Positions 1 to 5,359 of a stretch of DNA of 5,828 bases are shown one piece after another (the first letter of the stretch is position 1; every line of letters starts with the position of its first letter). The notes beneath the pieces were generated by a model, which saw only the letters and a list, made by a program, of their open reading frames with translations, searched no databases and was not told the origin of the DNA. The position numbers and the translations under genes are program-made. Origin of the DNA: CAYRWR01 sp964537555 (GTDB lineage Bacteria > Spirochaetota > Brevinematia > Brevinematales > CAYRWR01). Location: assembly GCA_964537555.1 (NCBI GenBank), contig CAZIAD010000097.1, forward strand, positions 1 through 5,828, read 5' to 3'.

Positions 1-871
1 TCGTGTAGATCTTTATTCTGCCTTCCTCCAGGATCTTCTGGAAAGTACCGGAGTCATGGTCGGCATGACAGTGAGTCAGGATGATACTGTCGATCAGTTT
101 GGGGTTGACATTAGACTCAGAGAGCCACTGTGTGGAATTGACCGGAGGGTCTACCATAATACCGGTCTTGTTGATCCAGAACAGGAAGCCTGAAGTGTTC
201 TGCTCGTGGTCAAAGCCGTGGGAGGGCCCCAGGCAGGTGATCCCGAATTCAGGTGTCTCAAATGGCTCCTGTAAGGTAGTACCCAGATCCAGGTGGCCTG
301 TAAAACTCATCTCACCAGGCACTTCAGCGATAAGTATATCATTATCATATACCAGCCATCCCTTATTCTCCTGAGGGATGACTTTGACCTGGCCGATGTT
401 AATGCCCTGTTCTGTGATGGGCAGAAGATCTATCATATTATCCAGGCTGTTATTGCCTTTAAAATAATTCATCTCGGCTTTGAGGTCGGGTATCACGGCA
501 GTATCTGTCATTTCCACTTCTTTGCTGATATCGATCTTATCAGGCCCAAAGGCCGCTTCAGTGAGCACTGTCCTCATGTTATCGATGAATCCCGGTTCCG
601 CATAGACTTTACAGCGGCGTTTCAATATGAAGAAATTGAAATATATGGGGAACTCTACTTCTGCCATAGATATGCCCTGACTGGGATGAAAATGATCATG
701 AGGGAGAATGAATATCTGGGGCACACCCTGGGGCAGAAGTTTAGTGTCTTTCAGGGTCTCGGGGGGTGCACCAAACTGTATATATCCGGCAGAACTATCC
801 ACCAGATAACCACCACGCGGTAAAAGGGTAAGTACAGAATCCAGGCTGGTGAGGCTGTTTATTTTACTAAT
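1..871 (-). CDS. MBL-fold metallo-hydrolase, C-terminus cut by window edge, apparent ATT start
   Basis: A minus-strand frame stays open from a TAG at 881-883 to the left edge and gives 290 residues. Near the end it contains the zinc-binding signature THCHADHD (H267, H269, D271, H272, counted from the ATT), typical of metallo-beta-lactamase-fold hydrolases. About 200 residues precede the recognisable MBL core (around GPSHGFDHEQ, then a strand with GIMVDPP). The N-terminus reads LPRGGYLVDSSAGYIQFGAPPET. I recall similar extended MBL proteins from spirochaetes, some joined to cyclic-nucleotide-binding domains further on; that is memory, not a search result. The second half of the MBL fold lies outside the window, so the substrate cannot be judged. 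No ATG, GTG or TTG occurs in frame between the TAG and the conserved N-terminal part. ATT at 869-871 has AGGAG (878-882) six bases upstream, so I placed the start there. CTG at 842-844 is the alternative. Confidence 0.85.
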   Translation of the reverse strand, partial: MSKINSLTSLDSVLTLLPRGGYLVDSSAGYIQFGAPPETLKDTKLLPQGVPQIFILPHDHFHPSQGISMAEVEFPIYFNFFILKRRCKVYAEPGFIDNMRTVLTEAAFGPDKIDISKEVEMTDTAVIPDLKAEMNYFKGNNSLDNMIDLLPITEQGINIGQVKVIPQENKGWLVYDNDILIAEVPGEMSFTGHLDLGTTLQEPFETPEFGITCLGPSHGFDHEQNTSGFLFWINKTGIMVDPPVNSTQWLSESNVNPKLIDSIILTHCHADHDSGTFQKILEEGRIKIYT

Positions 872-892
872 ATACTGCTCCTAATAGAACAT

Positions 893-921
893 ATTATAAT
901 AAACATCGGTATTTATGGAAA
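893..921 (-). promoter_or_regulatory. Promoter of the MBL hydrolase
   Basis: On the minus strand TTTCCA (916-921) is followed after 17 bases by a perfect TATAAT (893-898). Transcription would begin near 886, giving a leader of about 15 bases that contains the AGGAG site and leads to the ATT start. An ATG at 890-892 lies upstream of the expected transcript start and is followed after two codons by TAG, so it cannot serve the long frame. Confidence 0.6.
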
Positions 922-953
922 GAAAACTAAAATATCTCTTTATCCCGGCGCGG

Positions 954-983
954 ATTAAGCAAAAGGTCATTGCAAAATTAAGC
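954..983. repeat. Short direct repeat ATTAAGC in the divergent control region
   Basis: ATTAAGC occurs at 954-960 and again at 977-983, 23 bp start to start (about two helical turns). One copy is just upstream of the plus-strand -35 box and the other is inside the -35/-10 spacer. The placement would suit an operator, but seven bases in AT-rich DNA can recur by chance. Confidence 0.25.
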
Positions 984-998
984 CACCTATGCTAAGAT
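970..998 (+). promoter_or_regulatory. Extended -10 promoter of the GAF-GGDEF gene
   Basis: TTGCAA (970-975), 17-base spacer, TAAGAT (993-998). The bases TGC directly before the -10 box make an extended -10 element (TGnTAAGAT). The transcript would start near 1005, about 15 bases ahead of the start codon. It points away from the MBL hydrolase promoter, and the two -35 boxes are about 50 bp apart. Confidence 0.65.
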
Positions 999-1020
999 AT
1001 TTCAATGGAAAGGGGTGCTT

Positions 1021-2028
1021 ATGCATGATCTGACTGATATAAAAAGACTCTATGCAAATATTGGAAAACTGGTGACATCTTCATTAGACCTCGAAGATAT
1101 ACTCTCCGGCCTCATGAAAGAGGTAAATATATTTTTTGCACCGCATCACTGGAGCCTGCTCAGGCTGGATCCCCAGACCGAAGAACTGTTTTTTATCATT
1201 ACCCAGGGAATGGATCTGGAACAGGTAAAGCATATCCGTATGCAAAGCGGAGAAGGTATAGCGGGTTATGTAGTGAAAAACAGGCATTCCCTGTGTGTCC
1301 GGGATGTCTCCCAGGATCCCCGCTTTTCCAAAAGAATCGATCAGGTCACCGGCTTTAAGACAGGATCAGTACTGGCTGTACCCATCATCTACCTGGATAC
1401 CGTCTATGGGGTCATAGAACTGGTCAGGGCCGCTCATGAAAAGGCCTGTTATACTGAGGATGACCAGTTGATACTGGAGACCATATCCGATTTTGCAGCC
1501 ATTTCCTTTGCTAATTCCACGGCATTTTCCCTTTTAATAGACCTTTCCGAGATGGACACTCTTACCGGCTTTTATAATCAAAACAGGCTGGAGAAATATA
1601 TCGCAGAGCTGGAAAACAAGGCACATCATCATAGGAATAGTGACCAGGGCTTGCATGTCATGGTGATCTTTATTGACCTGGATGATTTTAAAGCTATTAA
1701 TGATAATTTTGGGCATTCAAAGGGGGATAAGGTGCTGCGAGAGTTTTCCCGTCGTCTCCGTGCCGCTATTCGTACCAATGATAAAATCTTCCGTATAGGG
1801 GGAGATGAGTTTCTCATAATCCTGGAACTGGAATCCGGACATACCGTGGATGCAGTCAGTACCAGAATAAGATCACAGTTTGAGAAGATCAACCCCTTCT
1901 CAGCAGGCAATGAAGTAAATGTATCGTTTTCCGTAGGGATCGAAAACGGACCCTGTGAAAATCTGAGACAGATGATACATGACGCAGATATGCTGATGTA
2001 TCAGCATAAGAACAGACTGAAAAAGTGA
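1021..2028 (+). CDS. GAF-GGDEF diguanylate cyclase
   Basis: A 335-residue cytoplasmic protein without membrane segments. Residues about 8-165 form a GAF sensor domain (SGEGIAGYV, DVSQDPRF, LAVPI, GVIEL segments). Residues about 178-333 form a GGDEF domain that condenses two GTP into c-di-GMP. The active-site loop RIGGDEF is intact (GGDEF 260-264), the metal-binding FIDLDDFK (D219) and the NDNFGHSKGD guanine-binding segment are present, and RTND (251-254) sits five residues before GGDEF, which is the RxxD site for product inhibition. The GAF ligand cannot be read from sequence. A GTG at 1015 is in frame but overlaps the AAAGGGG ribosome site (1009-1015); ATG at 1021, five bases after it, is the better start. 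It is the first gene of a two-gene unit with the SRPBCC-like gene 14 bases downstream. Confidence 0.93.
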   Translation: MHDLTDIKRLYANIGKLVTSSLDLEDILSGLMKEVNIFFAPHHWSLLRLDPQTEELFFIITQGMDLEQVKHIRMQSGEGIAGYVVKNRHSLCVRDVSQDPRFSKRIDQVTGFKTGSVLAVPIIYLDTVYGVIELVRAAHEKACYTEDDQLILETISDFAAISFANSTAFSLLIDLSEMDTLTGFYNQNRLEKYIAELENKAHHHRNSDQGLHVMVIFIDLDDFKAINDNFGHSKGDKVLREFSRRLRAAIRTNDKIFRIGGDEFLIILELESGHTVDAVSTRIRSQFEKINPFSAGNEVNVSFSVGIENGPCENLRQMIHDADMLMYQHKNRLKK

Positions 2029-2042
2029 AAAAGGAGAGAAAG

Positions 2043-2555
2043 ATGCGTATAGCCCTGATATTGAGTATTCTGTTGATACTGACCGGGGGTTGTATATGGT
2101 TTGTAGCTTATACCGGTAGCAAGCCCCATGAAGCCACGCTTATGACTGTAGTCCCCCAGTCCAGGGATGAGGTATATTCTATAGTAACTAATATCTGGCT
2201 GTTTCCCCTTTTGTTCAACCAGGCTGCAAAAGTGGAACTTTTGGAGACTTATTCCAATGGCACCCTCAAGTGGGTGGAATATGATATCAGAAATACCGCA
2301 TGGATCTACATGACCACAGAAAAGCCCGGACCCAGCAAAATGAAACTATCCATATTGTCCAACCGCATGTATGATTTTGGGAGCTGGGAGATCGAAGTAA
2401 AGGGTAATTCCAACACCTCATATATATCCATAAAAGAGAGATCAAGATTTAAAAACTGGTGGTACCAGCTCAGGGGACTGGTCCTGGGACGGGATAAGGG
2501 GCTGCAGATGAAGATCGACAGTCTGGACCGCTACTTTAAGGCTGACAAGGAATAA
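2043..2555 (+). CDS. Membrane-anchored SRPBCC-fold (polyketide cyclase/START-like) protein
   Basis: A 170-residue protein. Residues 3-22 are a hydrophobic segment that acts as membrane anchor or signal peptide. The rest resembles the SRPBCC/START-like ligand-binding fold: a strand ending in VVPQSRDEVYSIVTN (start of the first helix), LFPLLFNQAAKVELLE, then strands ending in a long C-terminal helix (GLQMKIDSLDRYF). Such proteins bind hydrophobic ligands; no catalytic residues can be assigned. The segment LTGGC (Cys17) resembles a relaxed lipobox, but the -3 position is Thr, so lipidation is uncertain. ATG at 2043 has AAGGAG six bases upstream. An in-frame GTG at 2025 overlaps the stop codon of the preceding gene and lacks such spacing. 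The gene shares a transcript with the diguanylate cyclase, though a functional link is not shown. Confidence 0.75.
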   Translation: MRIALILSILLILTGGCIWFVAYTGSKPHEATLMTVVPQSRDEVYSIVTNIWLFPLLFNQAAKVELLETYSNGTLKWVEYDIRNTAWIYMTTEKPGPSKMKLSILSNRMYDFGSWEIEVKGNSNTSYISIKERSRFKNWWYQLRGLVLGRDKGLQMKIDSLDRYFKADKE

Positions 2556-2580
2556 AAAAACCCGCCCTTTACGAGCGGGT
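2553..2580 (-). terminator. Intrinsic terminator of tRNA-Thr
   Basis: Read on the minus strand, ACCCGC (2575-2580) and GCGGGT (2560-2565) form a 6-bp stem with a 9-base loop, followed directly by seven T residues (2554-2560, the first of which also closes the stem). It lies just after the tRNA 3' end. On the plus strand no T run follows the stem, so it should work only weakly, if at all, for the converging diguanylate cyclase unit. Its T run overlaps the stop codon of the SRPBCC-like gene. Confidence 0.8.
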
Positions 2581-2586
2581 AAGCAT

Positions 2587-2659
2587 AGCCCCCTGTCGGG
2601 TTCGAACCGACGACCTGCTGATTACAAATCAGCTGCTCTACCAACTGAGCTAAAGAGGC
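2587..2659 (-). tRNA. tRNA-Thr (anticodon TGT)
   Basis: A complete 73-base cloverleaf. The acceptor stem GCCTCTT pairs with AGGGGGC (two G-T wobbles). The D arm is GCTC-AGTTGGTA-GAGC. The anticodon stem GCTGA/TCAGC encloses loop TTTGTAA with anticodon TGT (2624-2626), reading ACA Thr codons. The variable loop has 5 bases. The T arm is GTCGG-TTCGAAC-CCGAC. The discriminator is T and CCA is not encoded, so it must be added after transcription. It is a single tRNA with its own promoter and terminator. Confidence 0.96.
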
Positions 2660-2677
2660 AATAATAAAATGTAGAAT

Positions 2678-2706
2678 ATTATAGTGAAGCGGGTATAATT
2701 TGTCAA
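2678..2706 (-). promoter_or_regulatory. Consensus promoter of tRNA-Thr
   Basis: On the minus strand a perfect TTGACA (2701-2706), 17-base spacer and perfect TATAAT (2678-2683). Transcription would begin near 2671, about 12 bases before the mature tRNA end. A strong promoter fits a stable RNA gene. Its -35 box overlaps that of the plus-strand lipoprotein promoter. Confidence 0.85.
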
Positions 2707-2728
2707 ATAAATCCGCTTACGCTATACT
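2700..2728 (+). promoter_or_regulatory. Promoter of the lipoprotein-hydrolase-PH unit
   Basis: TTGTCA (2700-2705), 17-base spacer, TATACT (2723-2728). Expected start near 2735, leaving a leader of about 16 bases that holds the G-rich ribosome site before ATG 2751. The -35 hexamer shares five base pairs (2701-2705) with the -35 hexamer of the opposing tRNA promoter. Confidence 0.65.
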
Positions 2729-2750
2729 GTTAAGTGTCCAGGGGGGAATT

Positions 2751-3308
2751 ATGAAAAAATTTACTCTTATGTCATTAATTGTTATAACAGGCTGCTTAAC
2801 ATCCTGTGCGACCGTCAAACAAGTCATCCAGCCTAAAAAAAGCCCGAATTATCAGTTTAATGATCAGCCTTACAATGAAATAGATATGGTGGACAAAGAC
2901 TTATATAATTATGTGTTTGTACTTACCAAGAATCGTCTCAAGTACTATGTAGAACATACTTTCAGCTCCTATCCGGAGCTGATCGGACTGGTACTGGACC
3001 TGAAAATGAATGGCCATCAGACTATCTATAAAAATATCGTGGAGAGCCCGGTATTCCTGGGCTGGCGTATCTATGATGAGGATGTAGTACCCCTCAGCAA
3101 TAATGAGATCAAGCAGCTTAATGATGGCTCCGGCCCTCAGTGTGACATCTGCAAATTCCCAAAGGTACGCTACCTCGTTAAAGACCTGAACGGTAAAGCT
3201 ATTGTCTATGTCAGTTACTGGATCACGCAGTACAAGACCTATAATTTTGTCTATAATCTGGAAAAACAGATCCGGGGCTGGACTCTCCTGGAAATCATAG
3301 AAAAGTAG
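2751..3308 (+). CDS. Putative lipoprotein with CxxC motif, family not recognised
   Basis: A 185-residue protein. It starts with MKK, a hydrophobic stretch (residues 4-16) and the lipobox LTSC (Cys19), a good signal for lipid attachment and anchoring on the outer face of the inner membrane or on the outer membrane. The mature part (167 residues) is rich in aromatic residues, especially Tyr, and has no further membrane segment. CDIC at 131-134 is a CxxC pair that could form a disulfide, bind metal or take part in redox chemistry. I do not recognise the family. ATG 2751 was chosen because it follows the run of six G (2741-2746), begins the signal peptide, and lies just downstream of the promoter; an in-frame TTG at 2700 falls inside the promoter. 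It is first in a three-gene unit. Confidence 0.8.
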   Translation: MKKFTLMSLIVITGCLTSCATVKQVIQPKKSPNYQFNDQPYNEIDMVDKDLYNYVFVLTKNRLKYYVEHTFSSYPELIGLVLDLKMNGHQTIYKNIVESPVFLGWRIYDEDVVPLSNNEIKQLNDGSGPQCDICKFPKVRYLVKDLNGKAIVYVSYWITQYKTYNFVYNLEKQIRGWTLLEIIEK

Positions 3309-3314
3309 GCCCTC

Positions 3315-4409
3315 ATGCCCATAGCCACAGCCTGGTTTGGCCCCTATAAAGTCGCTTCTTCCACCCTGGGATTGACCCCTGAAATGGATTATGCTGATCC
3401 TGTCCGCAGGACGGACATTCTTACCGGAGAATCAGGCTATATCAGTGAGTACCTGCAGTCCCCTTCCGATTCCTTTCACTTTAGCGTTAAAGTACCCTCC
3501 ATGCCCTTGCATTTTCCTGTCACTGCCGCTCAGTCACTGGATTATTGCGGAGTAGTATATTTCCCTACTAACAATGCACAGAATAAAGCCGACTACCTCT
3601 TTCATCCTCAGGGCTTCAAGCTGCCTCTTATGTTATCACCTGGGGATAGGCCTGCAGTACTGGAAGGCAGGCACCCCCTCATCCTGTTTTCTCATGGTTA
3701 TCAGAGCGAGTTCATGGTCCATACCACCCTCATACGGATTCTGGCCAGCCATGGGTTTATAGTGGCCGCGGTATTTCACGGGGACCGTCGGGTGGGTGAG
3801 GATGATATTGCGGGCAGAGATGAAGCCAGCCCGGTGCGCCTGGAGCGCCTGCTGCTAAGAGGACTCAGTCTAAAAGCAGCCCTGGATACCCTGGAAACAG
3901 GCCCCTTTGGGGATGCTATTGACTGGGGCCGGGTGGGAGGCCTGGGCATATCCTTCGGGGGAGCCAGCCTTATGCTGCTCAATGGGGCCCCCCTCAATGT
4001 CACAGATTACGATCACTCTCTTTTTAAAGAGGACCGGCTCCGCTGCAGTGCCGCCCAGGTCCCTTATATGGGCAGTGAACGTTTTAAGCTCTGGGATGCC
4101 CATAGCCCAGCCTGGGCTCAGGTGAATACCCCCTGGCTGGCTGTGTCCGGTACCCGGGACAGCCTGGCCCCCATAGCCCAGGCACGGCAGTCCCTGGAGC
4201 ATATACCCCAGGATTCCTGGCTGGCCACTCTGGAAGGAGAGGAGCATTTTATGTCGGCCCGGGCCCTCAGGGCAGCGGATTCCTGGATCCTGGAGTTCTT
4301 CAAGAGGCAGCTGTTATCGGGATCAGAGGGCCCCACCGGCTTTCAGAATGGAGAGAGAGTGGACAGTGAAATAGACAATCACCTGGAGATCATACATGGA
4401 AGAGCTTAG
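3315..4409 (+). CDS. Alpha/beta hydrolase, PAF-acetylhydrolase / dienelactone hydrolase-like
   Basis: A 364-residue hydrolase with no signal peptide, so probably cytoplasmic. The readable parts of the fold are HPLILFSHGYQSEF (oxyanion-loop HG at 127-128), the nucleophile elbow GLGISFGGAS (GxSxG, Ser213), the acid in SGTRDSLAP (Asp282), and the base in EGEEHFMS (His311). This layout matches PAF-acetylhydrolase-like and predicted dienelactone hydrolase proteins, which cleave esters, often of lipids; the substrate here is not known. The N-terminal FGPYKVASSTLGL resembles the usual beginning of the family, so the start seems right, although the ribosome site is weak (AGG at 3307-3309, overlapping the previous stop). 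The six-base gap to the lipoprotein gene suggests coupled translation. The gene is GC-richer than the genes to its left. The last 30 residues are an acidic tail beyond the fold. Confidence 0.87.
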   Translation: MPIATAWFGPYKVASSTLGLTPEMDYADPVRRTDILTGESGYISEYLQSPSDSFHFSVKVPSMPLHFPVTAAQSLDYCGVVYFPTNNAQNKADYLFHPQGFKLPLMLSPGDRPAVLEGRHPLILFSHGYQSEFMVHTTLIRILASHGFIVAAVFHGDRRVGEDDIAGRDEASPVRLERLLLRGLSLKAALDTLETGPFGDAIDWGRVGGLGISFGGASLMLLNGAPLNVTDYDHSLFKEDRLRCSAAQVPYMGSERFKLWDAHSPAWAQVNTPWLAVSGTRDSLAPIAQARQSLEHIPQDSWLATLEGEEHFMSARALRAADSWILEFFKRQLLSGSEGPTGFQNGERVDSEIDNHLEIIHGRA

Positions 4410-4842
4410 TCCGCATATCGTCATAGAGATCCCGGGGAAATTACGGCTGAGGCAGATGCTGATAACCGTGTTTTTTATATTTATGGGAGTACTGTGGATT
4501 CTGGCTCCCCGCGACGGGAATTTTGAGTGGACGGTATTCGCGTTTTTTATACTGCTGGTGGCCAGCCTGTTCAGCTCCTGGTTCCTGCTTCCGGTCAGTA
4601 TCCGTTTTTATGAAGACAGGCTACTCATAGAACGCAGTATCAGCAGTATCAGTCTTTCCTACAGTGATATCACGGCCTGGCAGAGCATGCCCCAGACCTA
4701 CTGGTGGGGCAAAAAATACCCCGGGGTGCTACTGCGTGCGCCCGGTAAAAGGGTACTCTTAGCCGGATTTCTGGCCGATTCCCGGGTGGAGCTGGATCTC
4801 ATGGATGCTCTCAGGAAATACATCCCCCAGGTATTCAACTGA
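4396..4842 (+). CDS. Two-helix membrane protein with probable PH-like domain
   Basis: A 148-residue protein. After a short N-terminal segment come two hydrophobic helices (about 20-37 and 44-65). The rest looks like a small beta domain: VSIRFYEDRLLIER, ISLSYSDITAWQ, a strand around PGVLLRAPGKRVLLAG, then a C-terminal helix DLMDALRKYI. This order (two helices, then 'x-F-x-D-x-L-x-I' followed by 'I-x-Y-x-D-I') is the pattern of bacterial PH-like membrane proteins, whose role is generally unclear. The assignment is by pattern only. Its start overlaps the hydrolase gene by 14 bases, with GGAG seven bases upstream, so it belongs to the same unit. It ends 17 bases from the convergent folK stop; no convincing terminator is seen there. 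Confidence 0.78.
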   Translation: MEELSPHIVIEIPGKLRLRQMLITVFFIFMGVLWILAPRDGNFEWTVFAFFILLVASLFSSWFLLPVSIRFYEDRLLIERSISSISLSYSDITAWQSMPQTYWWGKKYPGVLLRAPGKRVLLAGFLADSRVELDLMDALRKYIPQVFN

Positions 4843-4859
4843 GCTATTCTTAGGGAATA

Positions 4860-5321
4860 TCAGCCTCTGCCCAGCTCCTGCCATAAGTCCCGCACGGATT
4901 TACCCAGTACAGGGTGTATCAGATCAGGCGCTATCTCACACAGAGGGCCCAGTACAAAGTCCCTTTCCGGCAGATAGGGGTGGGGTATTGTCAGCCCGCT
5001 GTCATCCAGTATCAGGTCACCGTACAGGAGTATATCGATATCGATGAGCCGGGGCCCCCACTTAGGGCCGGGTGCCCGCCCCATATCCTGCTCTATGACT
5101 TTCAGGGCCTGCAGCAGCTCTGAGGGAGGCAGGGGAGTAGTGATCTGTACTACCATGTTGATAAAGCGGGGCTGCTCGGTATAGCCCCAGGGCTCACTGC
5201 GGTAAGCGCAGGATATACGCTTTATTTGGCTACTATCATCGAGACGGCACAGAGCCTCTTTCAGATTTCGGGCCCGATGTCCCAGGTTGGTTCCCAGGCC
5301 CAGGTAGATGTCCGGGGCCAT
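4860..5321 (-). CDS. folK: 2-amino-4-hydroxy-6-hydroxymethyldihydropteridine pyrophosphokinase (HPPK)
   Basis: Transfers pyrophosphate from ATP to 6-hydroxymethyl-7,8-dihydropterin, the step before dihydropteroate synthase in folate synthesis; cytoplasmic. Family signatures in order are YLGLGTNLG, YRSEPWGYTEQPRFINM, KWGPRLIDIDILLYGD and IPHPYLPERDFVLGPL. With the start at 5321 the protein has 153 residues, and the metal-binding pair D94/D96 and W88/R91 sit within one position of the E. coli HPPK numbering (D95/D97, W89/R92), so I prefer this ATG; GGGG (5327-5330) lies five bases before it. An in-frame ATG at 5354 would add 11 residues and starts five bases after the upstream gene's stop, but its ribosome site is distant. 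It lies directly behind the HEAT-like gene and is probably co-transcribed. No other folate gene is visible in the window. Confidence 0.95.
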   Translation of the reverse strand: MAPDIYLGLGTNLGHRARNLKEALCRLDDSSQIKRISCAYRSEPWGYTEQPRFINMVVQITTPLPPSELLQALKVIEQDMGRAPGPKWGPRLIDIDILLYGDLILDDSGLTIPHPYLPERDFVLGPLCEIAPDLIHPVLGKSVRDLWQELGRG

Positions 5322-5359
5322 TGCATCCCCATGGATATTATTATGTTCCTTCATAATTA

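Noticed and set aside
293..823. Plus-strand open frame of 176 codons
   Set aside because: It is antisense to the MBL-fold gene, whose minus-strand frame shows the zinc motif and family sequence. The plus-strand product has no recognisable pattern and no ribosome site.
895..900. A plus-strand TATAAT in the divergent region
   Set aside because: It has no -35 match at 16-18 bases. It arises because the minus-strand TATAAT sits in a near-palindromic AT run.
2091..2093. Cys17 of the SRPBCC-like protein as a lipidation site
   Set aside because: The sequence LTGGC has Thr at -3 instead of Leu, Val or Ile, and the hydrophobic segment continues past the Cys, so a plain membrane anchor is equally likely. 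It is kept only as a possibility in the gene entry.
2694..2699. A plus-strand TATAAT upstream of the lipoprotein gene
   Set aside because: The hexamer 17 bases upstream (GTAGAA) is a poor -35 box, while TTGTCA-17-TATACT just downstream fits far better.
3870..4247. Minus-strand open frame of 125 codons inside the hydrolase gene
   Set aside because: It lies opposite the catalytic core of the alpha/beta hydrolase; a GC-rich coding strand commonly leaves open antisense frames. No ribosome site or promoter is seen.
4845..4859. Hairpin TATTC-TTAGG-GAATA between the PH-like gene and folK as a terminator
   Set aside because: Only five mostly A-T base pairs and no T run on either strand.
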